Source of the DNA: CAWBOV01 sp963790525
GTDB taxonomy: Bacteria; Actinomycetota; Actinomycetes; Mycobacteriales; Jatrophihabitantaceae
Reading direction: 5' to 3'
Assembly (NCBI GenBank): GCA_963790525.1
Contig: CAWBOV010000006.1
Coordinates: 806,001 to 870,000, forward strand
Length of the DNA: 64,000 bases
Positions 1 through 6,791 of the stretch are shown here, piece by piece (within the stretch, counting starts at the first letter, position 1; the number at the start of each line of letters is the position of its first letter). The notes under the pieces were generated by a model. It saw only the letters and a program-made list of their open reading frames with translations. It made no database searches and was not told the DNA's origin. Position numbers and translations under genes: made by a program.

Positions 1-145
1 CGAGCGGTGCGAAGCGGGTGTCGCCGGATGACTTCCAGTCGACGTATTCGATGTCGAGCCACTCGGCCGGGTCCTGGGACTGGTCGTAGCGGTCCAGGAC
101 GACGTAGCCGGTCCTGTCGAAGTCGGGAAGCGTGATGTAGCTCAT
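1..145 (-). CDS. Unknown protein, N-terminal 48 residues (cut by window edge)
   Basis: An ATG at 145 opens a frame running off the left edge without a stop. The 48 visible residues begin MSYITLPDFDRTGYVVLDRY and are rich in Asp, Tyr and Trp. There is no signal peptide or membrane segment. I do not recognise the family. A purine-rich AAAGG lies about 14 nt upstream. A TAGGCT -10-like box inside a DtxR/IdeR-like sequence lies 44 nt upstream, so iron-dependent control is possible but unproven. It is separated from the rRNA methyltransferase gene by a weak hairpin, so it is probably its own transcription unit. Confidence 0.5.
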   Translation of the reverse strand, partial: MSYITLPDFDRTGYVVLDRYDQSQDPAEWLDIEYVDWKSSGDTRFAPL

Positions 146-181
146 CAGGAGAACGCGCACCTTTCACAGTCGGTCAGCGAG

Positions 182-200
182 TTAGGCAAGCCTATCAGCG
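182..200 (-). promoter_or_regulatory. Possible DtxR/IdeR iron box overlapping a -10 element
   Basis: Read on the minus strand, this 19-bp stretch contains TAGGCTTGCCTAA. It matches 12 of 19 positions of the well-known IdeR/DtxR consensus, with the mismatches mostly in the upstream half. TAGGCT is also a good actinobacterial -10 hexamer. It sits about 44 nt upstream of the ATG at 145, so a bound repressor would block that promoter. The match is partial and the target gene is unknown. Confidence 0.3.
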
Positions 201-202
201 CG

Positions 203-219
203 GGATCGGGCGACGATCC
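203..219 (-). terminator. Weak hairpin after the rRNA methyltransferase gene
   Basis: GGATCG at 203-208 and CGATCC at 214-219 form a 6-bp stem with a 5-nt loop, directly after the stop codon at 222. There is no T-run on the minus strand, so termination would be weak or factor-assisted. Confidence 0.3.
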
Positions 220-221
220 GT

Positions 222-1061
222 TCAGGAACCGCCACGCCGCTGCGCCCGGGCGCTCGCGTACAGGCAGATGGCCGCCGCCGCGGAGAGGTTCAGGCTCTCT
301 GCCCGGCCGTAGATCGGGACGCGGACCCGCTCGTCGGCGGCCTCGAGCACCTGCTCGGGCAGCCCCCTCGCCTCGTTGCCGAACACCCACAGCGTCGGGT
401 GCTGCAGCTGCCCGGCGTCGGACAGCTCATCGAGGTCCACGCTCCCACCACCAGTGGTCGCCAGGATCTGCATCCCGGAGGCGCGGGCGGTCTCGATCAC
501 CTGCTCCGCCGTCACGTCGCAGGAGACCTGGACGTGGAACAGGCTGCCCGCCGTGGCCCGGACGGTCTTGCCGTTGTAGACGTCGACGCTGTCCTCGGTG
601 AGCACGACGGATTCGGCTCCCGCGGCGTCGGCGGCCCGAATGATCGTCCCGACGTTGCCGGGGTCGTTGGCCTCCACGAGGGCCGCGCCCAGCCGGACCG
701 GGCCGCCCAGCGAGACGGTGAGCGGGACGTCGATGCTCCGGCACACCGCCACCAGACCCTGCGGGGTGACGGTCTGGGACAGGCCGGCGGCCGCCGCGTC
801 ACTGATGACGGCGACGTCCACTCCGTGGATTCCCGCCGCGCGCACCAGGTCCGGGTACCGGTCCTGGGAATCCTCGGTCAGGAAGAGTTCCTCGACGACG
901 CCGGCGGAGGCGAGTGCCTCCCTGACCGCTTGCGCGCCCTCGGCAAGGAACCGCCCGGCGTCGCGGCGGGCCTTGCGACGGATGAGCCGTCGGGCTGCCG
1001 CGAGCCGGGCGTTCTTGTCGGCGAGGACGCCGGCGGTGCGCAGTTGCGTGGATTCCTGCAC
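222..1061 (-). CDS. SpoU/TrmH-family 23S rRNA (or tRNA) 2'-O-methyltransferase
   Basis: SPOUT-fold methyltransferase moving a methyl group from AdoMet to a ribose 2'-OH in structured RNA. All three SpoU motifs are present: NDPGNVGTIIRAADA, FGNEARGL and RAESLNLSAAAAICLY near the C-terminus. The N-terminal third (ARRLIRRKARRDAGRFLAEG) is the RNA-binding domain typical of TsnR/RlmB-like enzymes. The GTG at 1061 is chosen because a GCAGGA Shine-Dalgarno lies 9 nt upstream. The longer frame from 1115 would overlap rplT by about 30 nt. It follows rplT, the usual place for tsnR-type genes in actinobacteria. The exact target nucleotide cannot be read from sequence. Confidence 0.9.
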   Translation of the reverse strand: MQESTQLRTAGVLADKNARLAAARRLIRRKARRDAGRFLAEGAQAVREALASAGVVEELFLTEDSQDRYPDLVRAAGIHGVDVAVISDAAAAGLSQTVTPQGLVAVCRSIDVPLTVSLGGPVRLGAALVEANDPGNVGTIIRAADAAGAESVVLTEDSVDVYNGKTVRATAGSLFHVQVSCDVTAEQVIETARASGMQILATTGGGSVDLDELSDAGQLQHPTLWVFGNEARGLPEQVLEAADERVRVPIYGRAESLNLSAAAAICLYASARAQRRGGS

Positions 1062-1083
1062 GTGGTGCGGTCCTGCGGTGATG

Positions 1084-1482
1084 TCAGGCTGCGTCGGAGG
1101 CAGCGACCGGCCCACCGATGCCCTCGGCCTCGACGGCGGCCTTGGCCACCACGACGAGCGCCGAGAACGCCGCGGCGTCGGTGACGGCGAGATCTGCCAG
1201 CACCTTGCGGTCGACGCCGATACCGGCCAGACCCAGTCCCTGGATGAACCGGTTGTACGTCATGCCGTTCTCGCGCGCGGCCGCGTTGATGCGGGTGATC
1301 CACAGCTTGCGGAAGTCACCCTTGCGGACCTTGCGGTCGCGGTACTGGTAGGTCGCGGAGTGGAGCAGCTGCTCCTTCGCCTTGCGGTAGAGCCTGGAGC
1401 GCTGCCCCCGGTAGCCGCTGGCGGCCTCGAGGGTGCTGCGACGCTTCTTGTGGGCGTTTACCGCCCGCTTCACGCGTGCCAC
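1084..1482 (-). CDS. rplT: 50S ribosomal protein L20
   Basis: L20 binds 23S rRNA early in 50S assembly. The 132-residue product starts MARVKRAVNAHKKRR and has the family-typical ASGYRGQRSRLYRKAKEQ and RKGDFRKLWITRINAAAREN segments. It is a little longer than many L20 proteins because of an Ala-rich C-terminal tail. It is last of the conserved infC-rpmI-rplT operon on the minus strand. Confidence 0.97.
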   Translation of the reverse strand: MARVKRAVNAHKKRRSTLEAASGYRGQRSRLYRKAKEQLLHSATYQYRDRKVRKGDFRKLWITRINAAARENGMTYNRFIQGLGLAGIGVDRKVLADLAVTDAAAFSALVVVAKAAVEAEGIGGPVAASDAA

Positions 1483-1555
1483 GGTGATTCCTTACTGTTC
1501 TGGTCCACTCCGCCGTCGTGCCCGGCGTGGACTGGGTGGGAAAGAGAGGGTGCGG

Positions 1556-1750
1556 TCAGCGACCGAGGAGCTTCTTCACGCGCGGCACGTCGGCCGGTGC
1601 GACCTCGGTGGTGCCGGTGAGGCGGCGCGTCAGCCGGGACGGCTTGCGCTCCAGCAGGTGGCGCTTGCCGGCGTGCTCGACGAGCAGCTTGCCGGTGCCG
1701 GTGACCTTCACACGCTTCTTCATCCCGCTATGGGTCTTGTTCTTGGGCAT
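1556..1750 (-). CDS. rpmI: 50S ribosomal protein L35
   Basis: A 64-residue basic protein of the large ribosomal subunit. It starts MPKNKTHSGMKKRVKVTGTG and contains the GKRHLLERKPSRLTRRL core, a normal L35 length and pattern. The ATG at 1750 has an AGAGGA Shine-Dalgarno about 8 nt upstream. It sits between infC and rplT, the standard order. Confidence 0.97.
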   Translation of the reverse strand: MPKNKTHSGMKKRVKVTGTGKLLVEHAGKRHLLERKPSRLTRRLTGTTEVAPADVPRVKKLLGR

Positions 1751-1868
1751 TGTCTGATCCTCTGACTGCGATTGTCTGCCAGTGTCCGAACAGCTGGCAC
1801 GCTGGATGAGCACTGGCTCCCCGCCAGCCGTTGTCCGGCCGGCGGTTCGACCAGCCTGACGCTGGTTG

Positions 1869-2492
1869 TTACTCGCCCACCCCGGCAGGTGCCGGAGTCG
1901 GAACCGCCTCTGCGGCGGTCTCCTCGACGGAGACGTCCTGGGCGACGGCGTCCGGGTCGGGCTTCGTCCGGGAGGGCTTACCCGCCCGGTGCGGTGCGAC
2001 GACCATGACCATGTTGCGCCCGTCCTGTTTCGGCGAGGATTCGACGAAACCGAGTTCGGTGATGTCCTCGGCCAGGCGCTGCAGGAGCCGGAACCCGAGT
2101 TCGGGCCGGGACTGCTCACGACCGCGGAACATGATCGTGATCTTGACCTTGTCGCCCTGCTTCAGGAACCGCTCGACGTGACCCTTCTTGGTCGCATAGT
2201 CGTGCGGATCGATCTTCGGGCGGAGCTTCATCTCCTTGATGACCGTGAGGGCCTGGTTGCGCCGGGCCTCACGAGCCTTCTGGGCGTTCTCGTACTTGAA
2301 CTTCCCGTAGTCCATGAGCTTGCAGACCGGGGGCCGCGCCATGGGGGCGACCTCGACGAGATCGAGATCGGACTCGGCGGCCAGTTCGAGCGCCTTGCCG
2401 ATCGGCACGATGCCGACCTGCTCGCCCTCGGGGCCTACGAGCCGTACCTCGGGTACGCGGATCCGGTCGTTGATCCGGGGTTCTGTGGTGAT
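1869..2492 (-). CDS. infC: Translation initiation factor IF-3, probable AUC start
   Basis: IF-3 binds the 30S subunit, prevents subunit joining and proofreads start-codon selection. The N-terminal domain (TTEPRINDRIRVPEVRLVGP), the linker (PVCKLMDYGKFKYE) and the C-terminal domain (KIDPHDYATKKGHVERFLKQ) are complete, followed by an acidic/Ala tail. No ATG fits. The family start lines up with ATC at 2492, just after a strong GGGGAGGT Shine-Dalgarno (2496-2503). This matches the non-AUG starts through which IF-3 limits its own synthesis in other bacteria. An in-frame GTG at 2519 is the alternative, but would place the Shine-Dalgarno inside the gene. An attenuator-like terminator lies upstream. 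Confidence 0.95.
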   Translation of the reverse strand: MTTEPRINDRIRVPEVRLVGPEGEQVGIVPIGKALELAAESDLDLVEVAPMARPPVCKLMDYGKFKYENAQKAREARRNQALTVIKEMKLRPKIDPHDYATKKGHVERFLKQGDKVKITIMFRGREQSRPELGFRLLQRLAEDITELGFVESSPKQDGRNMVMVVAPHRAGKPSRTKPDPDAVAQDVSVEETAAEAVPTPAPAGVGE

Positions 2493-2553
2493 GGGACCTC
2501 CCCAATAGATGAAACACACGCTCGTCCACGGCTGATCAGGCGTGGGCGGGCAC

Positions 2554-2586
2554 AAAAAAAACTCCGTGCGACCGTGCGCGCGGAGT
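2554..2586 (-). terminator. Intrinsic terminator (attenuator) in the infC leader
   Basis: On the minus strand ACTCCG pairs with CGGAGT (2561-2566 with 2581-2586; a few more pairs are possible inside), directly followed by eight T residues (A-run 2554-2561 on the plus strand). It lies about 65 nt upstream of infC and downstream of the likely promoter near 2830, so it should act inside the 5' leader of infC-rpmI-rplT. Leader attenuation of this operon is known in other bacteria. What toggles it here is not visible. Confidence 0.75.
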
Positions 2587-2840
2587 GAGAATGAGTCGAG
2601 CGGAGCCCGGATCCGCGCCGTGGTGGACGCGCAGCCGGAGCGGCACACAGAAGCGCATGCCCACCGATCGGACCGAACCCGGAACGCTGGAGTAGCGGCG
2701 TGGCGGGTGGGAGGCTCACATTCTCAGCTTCCGCTTGCTCGGGCTGGTGGAGTGGACGGAGATCCGAGCTGCGTTGGCACGCATCACAGATCGCCCGCCC
2801 GACTGAACCCGCCCGGGTCGCGACTGCCAGAGTATCAGGT
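2587..2840 (-). promoter_or_regulatory. infC leader and divergent promoter region
   Basis: This stretch lies between infC and the divergent DUF1844 gene. A minus-strand TACTCT (2829-2834) is the best -10 candidate for infC and would give a leader of about 330 nt. A possible 22-codon leader ORF (ATG 2784, stop 2716-2718) lies in it with only a weak ribosome site. No recognised riboswitch or tRNA was seen. Confidence 0.4.
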
Positions 2841-3221
2841 GTGACAGCCGATGATCCAACCTCCGCCGACCGCTCCGCCCCCGCAGACACCGCCGTGCAG
2901 GCGGACGCGGACGAGGTGACGGTCCGCGAACTCGCCGAGATCCCGGCCGTGGAGGTCATCACCCGGGCCGCGGTCATGCTGATGAGCGCTGCCGCGGAGA
3001 AGCTCGGCCTTGCCGAGGACGGCGAGAAGTACCGCGACCTCGACGAGGCCCGCCGGCTGATCACCGCGCTGGCCGGGCTGTACCACTCCTCGGCCGAGTA
3101 TCTGGGCGCGCACCGCCAACCGCTCCGCGACGGCCTGGTCGGTCTGCAGGCGGCGTTCCGGGAGGTCTCCCCCTACCCCGACCCGCCCGGCGAGGGACCC
3201 GGGGAACAGCGCCGGCGCTGA
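2841..3221 (+). CDS. DUF1844 domain-containing protein
   Basis: A 126-residue acidic, helical protein. The core (residues about 25-100) holds VRELAEIPAVEVITRAAVML, EKLGLAED and DEARRLITALAGLYHSS, the pattern of DUF1844 proteins found beside infC in many actinobacteria. A Thr/Asp/Ala-rich N-terminus and a Pro/Gly/Arg tail are probably disordered. The GTG at 2841 is the first start giving the family-like length. No Shine-Dalgarno precedes it, so the message may be leaderless. Function unknown. Confidence 0.85.
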   Translation: MTADDPTSADRSAPADTAVQADADEVTVRELAEIPAVEVITRAAVMLMSAAAEKLGLAEDGEKYRDLDEARRLITALAGLYHSSAEYLGAHRQPLRDGLVGLQAAFREVSPYPDPPGEGPGEQRRR

Positions 3222-3236
3222 GCGCGGGGCCGACCG

Positions 3237-3698
3237 TCAGGCGCCGTACCGGGCGTGCAGGTCACGCAGGACGCGCATGACGTGCACGGAGCGGGGGCCG
3301 TCGAAGCGCTGCACCGCGTACAGACTGATGGTCTCGTCCGCGGGCAGCACCAGGCGTGCCCAGCGCCAGCGCGGGCGGAACTCGACGCCCCGGATCAGCT
3401 CCCACGGCACCACCTTGGGCGAGCCGAGCACACCCCGGACGGTGACACCGGTGGCGTCAGCGCTCAACCGGGGCCGCAACGGAAGAAGCGCCGCCGCCGC
3501 GAGCGCGATGCCGATGCCACCCATCGAGACCTGGTCGCCGACACCGAAGGTCACGCCGTCGGTCGTGCTCCGGAGGATCGCGGCGATCGTGCCGAACGCG
3601 GCGAGCAGGAACACCGAGAGCGCGTAACACCACGGCCGGATCGCCACCGGCTGCGAGGTCACCGAGAGCTCGGTGCCCGGTGCGGATCCCTCGGCCAT
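3237..3698 (-). CDS. PH-domain-containing membrane protein
   Basis: A 153-residue protein with two N-terminal hydrophobic segments (around WCYALSVFLLAAFGTIAAIL and GGIGIALAAAALLPL), then a bacterial PH-like beta domain (TGVTVRGVLGSPKVVPWELI, EFRPRWRWARLVLP). It matches the small membrane PH protein next to hisG in M. tuberculosis (Rv2120c). The ATG at 3698 follows GAGGG by about 6 nt and lies 8 nt after the hisG stop, so it is probably the third gene of a hisE-hisG operon. Its role, and any link to histidine synthesis, is unknown. Confidence 0.8.
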   Translation of the reverse strand: MAEGSAPGTELSVTSQPVAIRPWCYALSVFLLAAFGTIAAILRSTTDGVTFGVGDQVSMGGIGIALAAAALLPLRPRLSADATGVTVRGVLGSPKVVPWELIRGVEFRPRWRWARLVLPADETISLYAVQRFDGPRSVHVMRVLRDLHARYGA

Positions 3699-3706
3699 GT
3701 CCGCCC

Positions 3707-4552
3707 TCACACCCGGCACGCGTGGATGCTCGTCACCAGGATGCCGCGGGCGCCGAGTTCCCACAGCTGGTCCATCACCCGGTTGGTGTCCCGGGTGGGC
3801 ACCATCGCGCGGACCGCGGACCAGCCGGCCGTGTGCAGCGGCGAGACCGTCGGCGACTCGATCCCCGGTGTGATCGCGACGGCGGCCTCGACCAGGTCGT
3901 CGCGCACGTCGTAGTCCATCAGCACGTACTGCCGGGCGATGATGACGCCCTGCAGGCGGCGCACCAGCTGGTCGACCTGCGGGTCCGTCCGGGACGGGTC
4001 GTGCCGGATGAGCACGGCCTCGCTCTGCAGCAGCGGCTTCCCGAACACCTCCAGGCCGGCGTTGCGCAGCGTGGTCCCGGTCTCCACGACGTCGGCGATG
4101 GCGTCGGCGACGCCCAGGCGCACGGCCGTCTCCACCGCGCCGTCGAGCTTGATGATCTCCGCCGACACGCCCTGGGCCTCGAGGTAGCGGGCGAGCAGCC
4201 CCGGGTAGGCGGTGGCGATGCGCGTGCCCTCGAGCGCGGTGAGCTCGGTCATGGTCCCCTCGACCGCCGCGAACCGGAAGGTCGACCGCCCGAAGCCCAG
4301 CGGGATCACGACATGGGCATCGGCATGGGAGTCCAGGAGCAGGTCCTCGCCGGTGATGCCCACGTCCAGCCGCCCCGAGCCGACGTAGATGGCGATGTCG
4401 CGGGGTCGCAGGAAGAAGAACTCGGCGCCGTTGTCCGGATCGGACAGCACCAGCTCCTTCGAGTCGGTGCGCTGCCGGTACCCGGCCTCCCGCAACATCT
4501 CACTGGCCGGTTCGGACAGCGAGCCCTTGTTCGGAACGGCAATACGGAGCAT
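3707..4552 (-). CDS. hisG: ATP phosphoribosyltransferase, long form
   Basis: First enzyme of histidine synthesis: condenses ATP with PRPP to N1-(5-phosphoribosyl)-ATP. The 281 residues give the long HisG form with a C-terminal regulatory domain that binds histidine, so no HisZ is needed. Visible signatures are MLRIAVPNKGSLSEPASEML, DVGITGEDLL, RIATAYPGLLARYL and the PRPP-site region AIADVVETGTTLRNAGL. The ATG at 4552 lies 10 nt after hisE. Confidence 0.97.
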   Translation of the reverse strand: MLRIAVPNKGSLSEPASEMLREAGYRQRTDSKELVLSDPDNGAEFFFLRPRDIAIYVGSGRLDVGITGEDLLLDSHADAHVVIPLGFGRSTFRFAAVEGTMTELTALEGTRIATAYPGLLARYLEAQGVSAEIIKLDGAVETAVRLGVADAIADVVETGTTLRNAGLEVFGKPLLQSEAVLIRHDPSRTDPQVDQLVRRLQGVIIARQYVLMDYDVRDDLVEAAVAITPGIESPTVSPLHTAGWSAVRAMVPTRDTNRVMDQLWELGARGILVTSIHACRV

Positions 4553-4562
4553 CAGCGGGCCC

Positions 4563-4826
4563 TCACAGGTATCGGTAGACATCGTCGGGCGTGATCCCGC
4601 GCGCCAGCATGAGGACCTGCAGGTGGTAGAGGAGCTGACTGATCTCCTCGGCGGTGCGGTCGACGTCCTCCCACTCCCCGGCCATCCACACCTCCGCGGC
4701 CTCTTCGACGATCTTCTTGCCGATGTGGTGCACGCCGGCGTCGAGTTCGACGACCGTGCCGCTGCCGGTCGGACGGGTGCGCTGCTTGTCTGCCAGCTCG
4801 GCAAAGAGTTCGTCAAAGGTCTTCAT
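4563..4826 (-). CDS. hisE: Phosphoribosyl-ATP pyrophosphatase
   Basis: Second step of histidine synthesis: hydrolyses phosphoribosyl-ATP to phosphoribosyl-AMP and pyrophosphate. The 87-residue stand-alone HisE (not fused to HisI) carries the MazG-like helices with KKIVEEAAEVWMAGEW and EEISQLLYHLQVLML, whose Glu/Asp residues bind Mg2+. The ATG at 4826 is 10 nt downstream of a TAGAGT -10 box, giving a very short leader or none. hisE leads the hisE-hisG-PH unit. Confidence 0.95.
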   Translation of the reverse strand: MKTFDELFAELADKQRTRPTGSGTVVELDAGVHHIGKKIVEEAAEVWMAGEWEDVDRTAEEISQLLYHLQVLMLARGITPDDVYRYL

Positions 4827-4836
4827 CGCAGCTGCG

Positions 4837-4868
4837 ACTCTAGTTGGCCCTGCTGCACGGGTTAACGT
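4837..4868. promoter_or_regulatory. Divergent promoter pair for hisE and the kinase gene
   Basis: TAGAGT on the minus strand (4837-4842) serves hisE. TAACGT on the plus strand (4863-4868) lies 7 nt before the GTG at 4876, the spacing expected of a leaderless mRNA. The two -10 boxes are only 20 bp apart, so polymerase binding is probably mutually exclusive. Confidence 0.5.
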
Positions 4869-4875
4869 CAGCGCC

Positions 4876-5418
4876 GTGCCCACCGATGCGCAGCGCGTTG
4901 CCGAGGCTCTGACGCTCGTGCCTCCGCCACCGGGCGGCGTGCGCGTCGTGGCCGTCGACGGACGCAGCGGCAGCGGCAAGTCGACCTTCGCCGCCGGTCT
5001 CGGGCGCCGGCTGGACGCGCCGGTGGTGCCGCTGGAGGAGATCTATCCGGGGTGGGACGGCCTCGAGGACGGGATCGATCTGCTGGGCGAGTGGGTCATC
5101 GGGCCGCTGGCGCGCGGTGATGTCGCCCGGTGGCGGCGCTGGGACTGGGAGTGCGGGGAATTCGGTGCGGCCCGCGAGCTCGAACCGTCGGCGATCGTGG
5201 TGGTGGAAGGCGTCGGCACGGGAGCGCTCCGGCTGGCTCCGGACATGTCGCTGCTGGTGTGGCTCGAGCTGGATGCCGGTGTCCGCTACGAACGGGCGAT
5301 GGAGCGCGACGGGGAACTGTTCCGGCCGCACTGGCACCGGTGGGCCGAGCAGGAGGAGCGCTACCTCGAACGCGACCGCCCGCAGGCCCGCGCCGATGTC
5401 ACCGTGGCCGTGCAATGA
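4876..5418 (+). CDS. Uridine kinase-like P-loop kinase
   Basis: A 180-residue P-loop NTPase with the Walker A GRSGSGKST at about residues 32-40. It also has an acidic patch (PLEEIYPGWDGLEDG) like the substrate site of uridine kinase/phosphoribulokinase proteins, a Walker B-like strand ending VVVEGVG and a lid with Arg residues (RYERAMERDG). It probably phosphorylates a nucleoside, nucleotide or similar small molecule; the substrate cannot be told. The GTG at 4876 is chosen from the TAACGT box 7 nt upstream (leaderless). It is monocistronic and convergent with the MarR gene. Confidence 0.75.
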   Translation: MPTDAQRVAEALTLVPPPPGGVRVVAVDGRSGSGKSTFAAGLGRRLDAPVVPLEEIYPGWDGLEDGIDLLGEWVIGPLARGDVARWRRWDWECGEFGAARELEPSAIVVVEGVGTGALRLAPDMSLLVWLELDAGVRYERAMERDGELFRPHWHRWAEQEERYLERDRPQARADVTVAVQ

Positions 5419-5425
5419 CGAGCCG

Positions 5426-5926
5426 TCAGCCCGTCTCCTCCGCGCCCGTGTCGAGTTCGTCGTCCGGCGCGGTGGCGGCCGCCCGGTGGAGACCGTCGAA
5501 GGTTTCCCGCAGGCTGCTGATCGCACCGGCCGGGAGCGGGTCGATGACGCGGCTGCGCAGGTTCGCGATGTGGATGTCGACGGCGCGGTCCGCGGTGCGC
5601 AGCCCGGACGGGGTCAGCGCGGCGTAGACGACGCGCCGGTCCTCCTCCGACGGCTGTCGCTCGATCAGGTCGGCCTGTTCGAGGCGGTCGGCGAGCTTGG
5701 TGAATCCCCCACTGCTCATCTCCAGTTCCATCGACAGCGCGCTCATCGGAAGGCGATGGCCGGGCGCCCGGCGGAGCAGCACGATGACGTCGAACCAGGC
5801 GGCGAGAACACCGGTGCGGCGCTCGATGTCGTCCATCAGATCCTGCTGCACCCGCGTCAGACCTGAGACGACGACGGACCACGCAGTCACCAACTCGTCG
5901 TCGGTCAGTTCGGAGCCGCTCGCCAT
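5426..5926 (-). CDS. MarR-family transcriptional regulator (copy 1)
   Basis: A 166-residue dimeric winged-helix regulator. Helices 3-4 of the HTH are LPMSALSMELEMSSGGFTKL; the wing is IERQPSEEDRRVVYAALTPSG with the usual DRR wing motif. The ATG at 5926 is preferred over 5962 because TACTTT lies 7 nt upstream and a TTGGAA -35 lies 17 nt further, giving a leaderless mRNA. The AGTCGACT palindrome (5939-5946) between the two boxes could be an autorepression site. It is a paralogue of the next gene (shared MSSGGFTK/MTSGGFTK helix) and no obvious target gene is adjacent. Confidence 0.88.
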   Translation of the reverse strand: MASGSELTDDELVTAWSVVVSGLTRVQQDLMDDIERRTGVLAAWFDVIVLLRRAPGHRLPMSALSMELEMSSGGFTKLADRLEQADLIERQPSEEDRRVVYAALTPSGLRTADRAVDIHIANLRSRVIDPLPAGAISSLRETFDGLHRAAATAPDDELDTGAEETG

Positions 5927-5933
5927 ACTGTCG

Positions 5934-5962
5934 AAAGTAGTCGACTGGTAGTAATTTTCCAA
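5934..5962 (-). promoter_or_regulatory. Promoter of MarR copy 1
   Basis: -35 TTGGAA (5957-5962), a 17-nt spacer and -10 TACTTT (5934-5939), both read on the minus strand. The start codon at 5926 is 7 nt beyond the -10. The palindrome AGTCGACT sits in the spacer, a plausible operator. Confidence 0.6.
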
Positions 5963-6109
5963 GCGGGAGAATGACCGGGCCTGATGCTTTATAGACTAAC
6001 TAAATGCAACGATGACAAAGTGAACAGCCGTGAAGGCCATCGGAGGGCACTACCTGGCGCCGTCGGGACGGCCGGCGGGCGCGACAGCACCCGGTCGCAG
6101 TGGACGTGC

Positions 6110-6685
6110 TCAGCGGGCCGGGGTGTCCCCGCGGTCACTGCGGGCGCGGCGATCCGGCAGTTCCGGGTCCCGCACGACGATCTTCTCGATCTCCGAGATA
6201 TCCGCGTCCGCGCCGTCGAGCACCTCGACGGGCGGGCTGTCGTTGGCCTCGCTGAGCGTGTTGGTCAGCTCGGCCAGGTGCCGCAGCGCCTCCGGCGAGA
6301 GCACGGTCAGCACGTGTTCCCGGACACTCGAGCGGTAGGTCTCTGTTGCGCTACGCGCCAATTCGGCACCGAGCGGGGTCAGCGTCGCATGCACGATGCG
6401 CCGGTCACCCGAGGATCCGCGGCGGTCGATCAGACCGGCGCGCGCCATCCTGTCGGCCACCTTCGTGAAACCGCCGCTGGTCATGGACAGCTGCCGCGCC
6501 AGGGTGCTCATGGGCAGGCGCTGGTCCGGCGCGTCGATCAGCCGGTACAGGGCGTCGAAGAACGCCGCCGGCAGACCGAGGTCCTCCACACCGGCCATGA
6601 TCTGCGCCTGAGTGCGCTGGATGCCGTCGAGAACGACGCGCCAGGACATGATGAGGTCGTCGTCACTCATGCTTTCCTCAGTCAC
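6110..6685 (-). CDS. MarR-family transcriptional regulator (copy 2)
   Basis: A 191-residue winged-helix regulator. The recognition region is LPMSTLARQLSMTSGGFTKV and the wing is DRRGSSGDRRIVHATLTPLG. A charged C-terminal tail after residue 150 (SPPVEVLDGADADISEIEKI) is longer than in copy 1. The GTG at 6685 has TAGGCT (6693-6698) 7 nt upstream, the leaderless spacing; the internal ATG at 6670 has no promoter or ribosome site. The two copies lie in tandem with a 147-nt gap and separate promoters, suggesting duplication. Ligand and targets unknown. Confidence 0.88.
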   Translation of the reverse strand: MTEESMSDDDLIMSWRVVLDGIQRTQAQIMAGVEDLGLPAAFFDALYRLIDAPDQRLPMSTLARQLSMTSGGFTKVADRMARAGLIDRRGSSGDRRIVHATLTPLGAELARSATETYRSSVREHVLTVLSPEALRHLAELTNTLSEANDSPPVEVLDGADADISEIEKIVVRDPELPDRRARSDRGDTPAR

Positions 6686-6791
6686 GCCGACCAGCCTAGA
6701 GCCCGATCGAGCCAACAGCGGAATCCGCCGCGCGCTGAGTTCGATATTTGCCGACCCCCCGGTCGCGCCGCCGGCACCGGGGCCGCCGGTG

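Noticed and set aside
2716..2784. A 22-codon leader ORF upstream of the infC attenuator
   Set aside because: The ribosome site is weak and there is no run of regulatory codons, so it is mentioned but not annotated.
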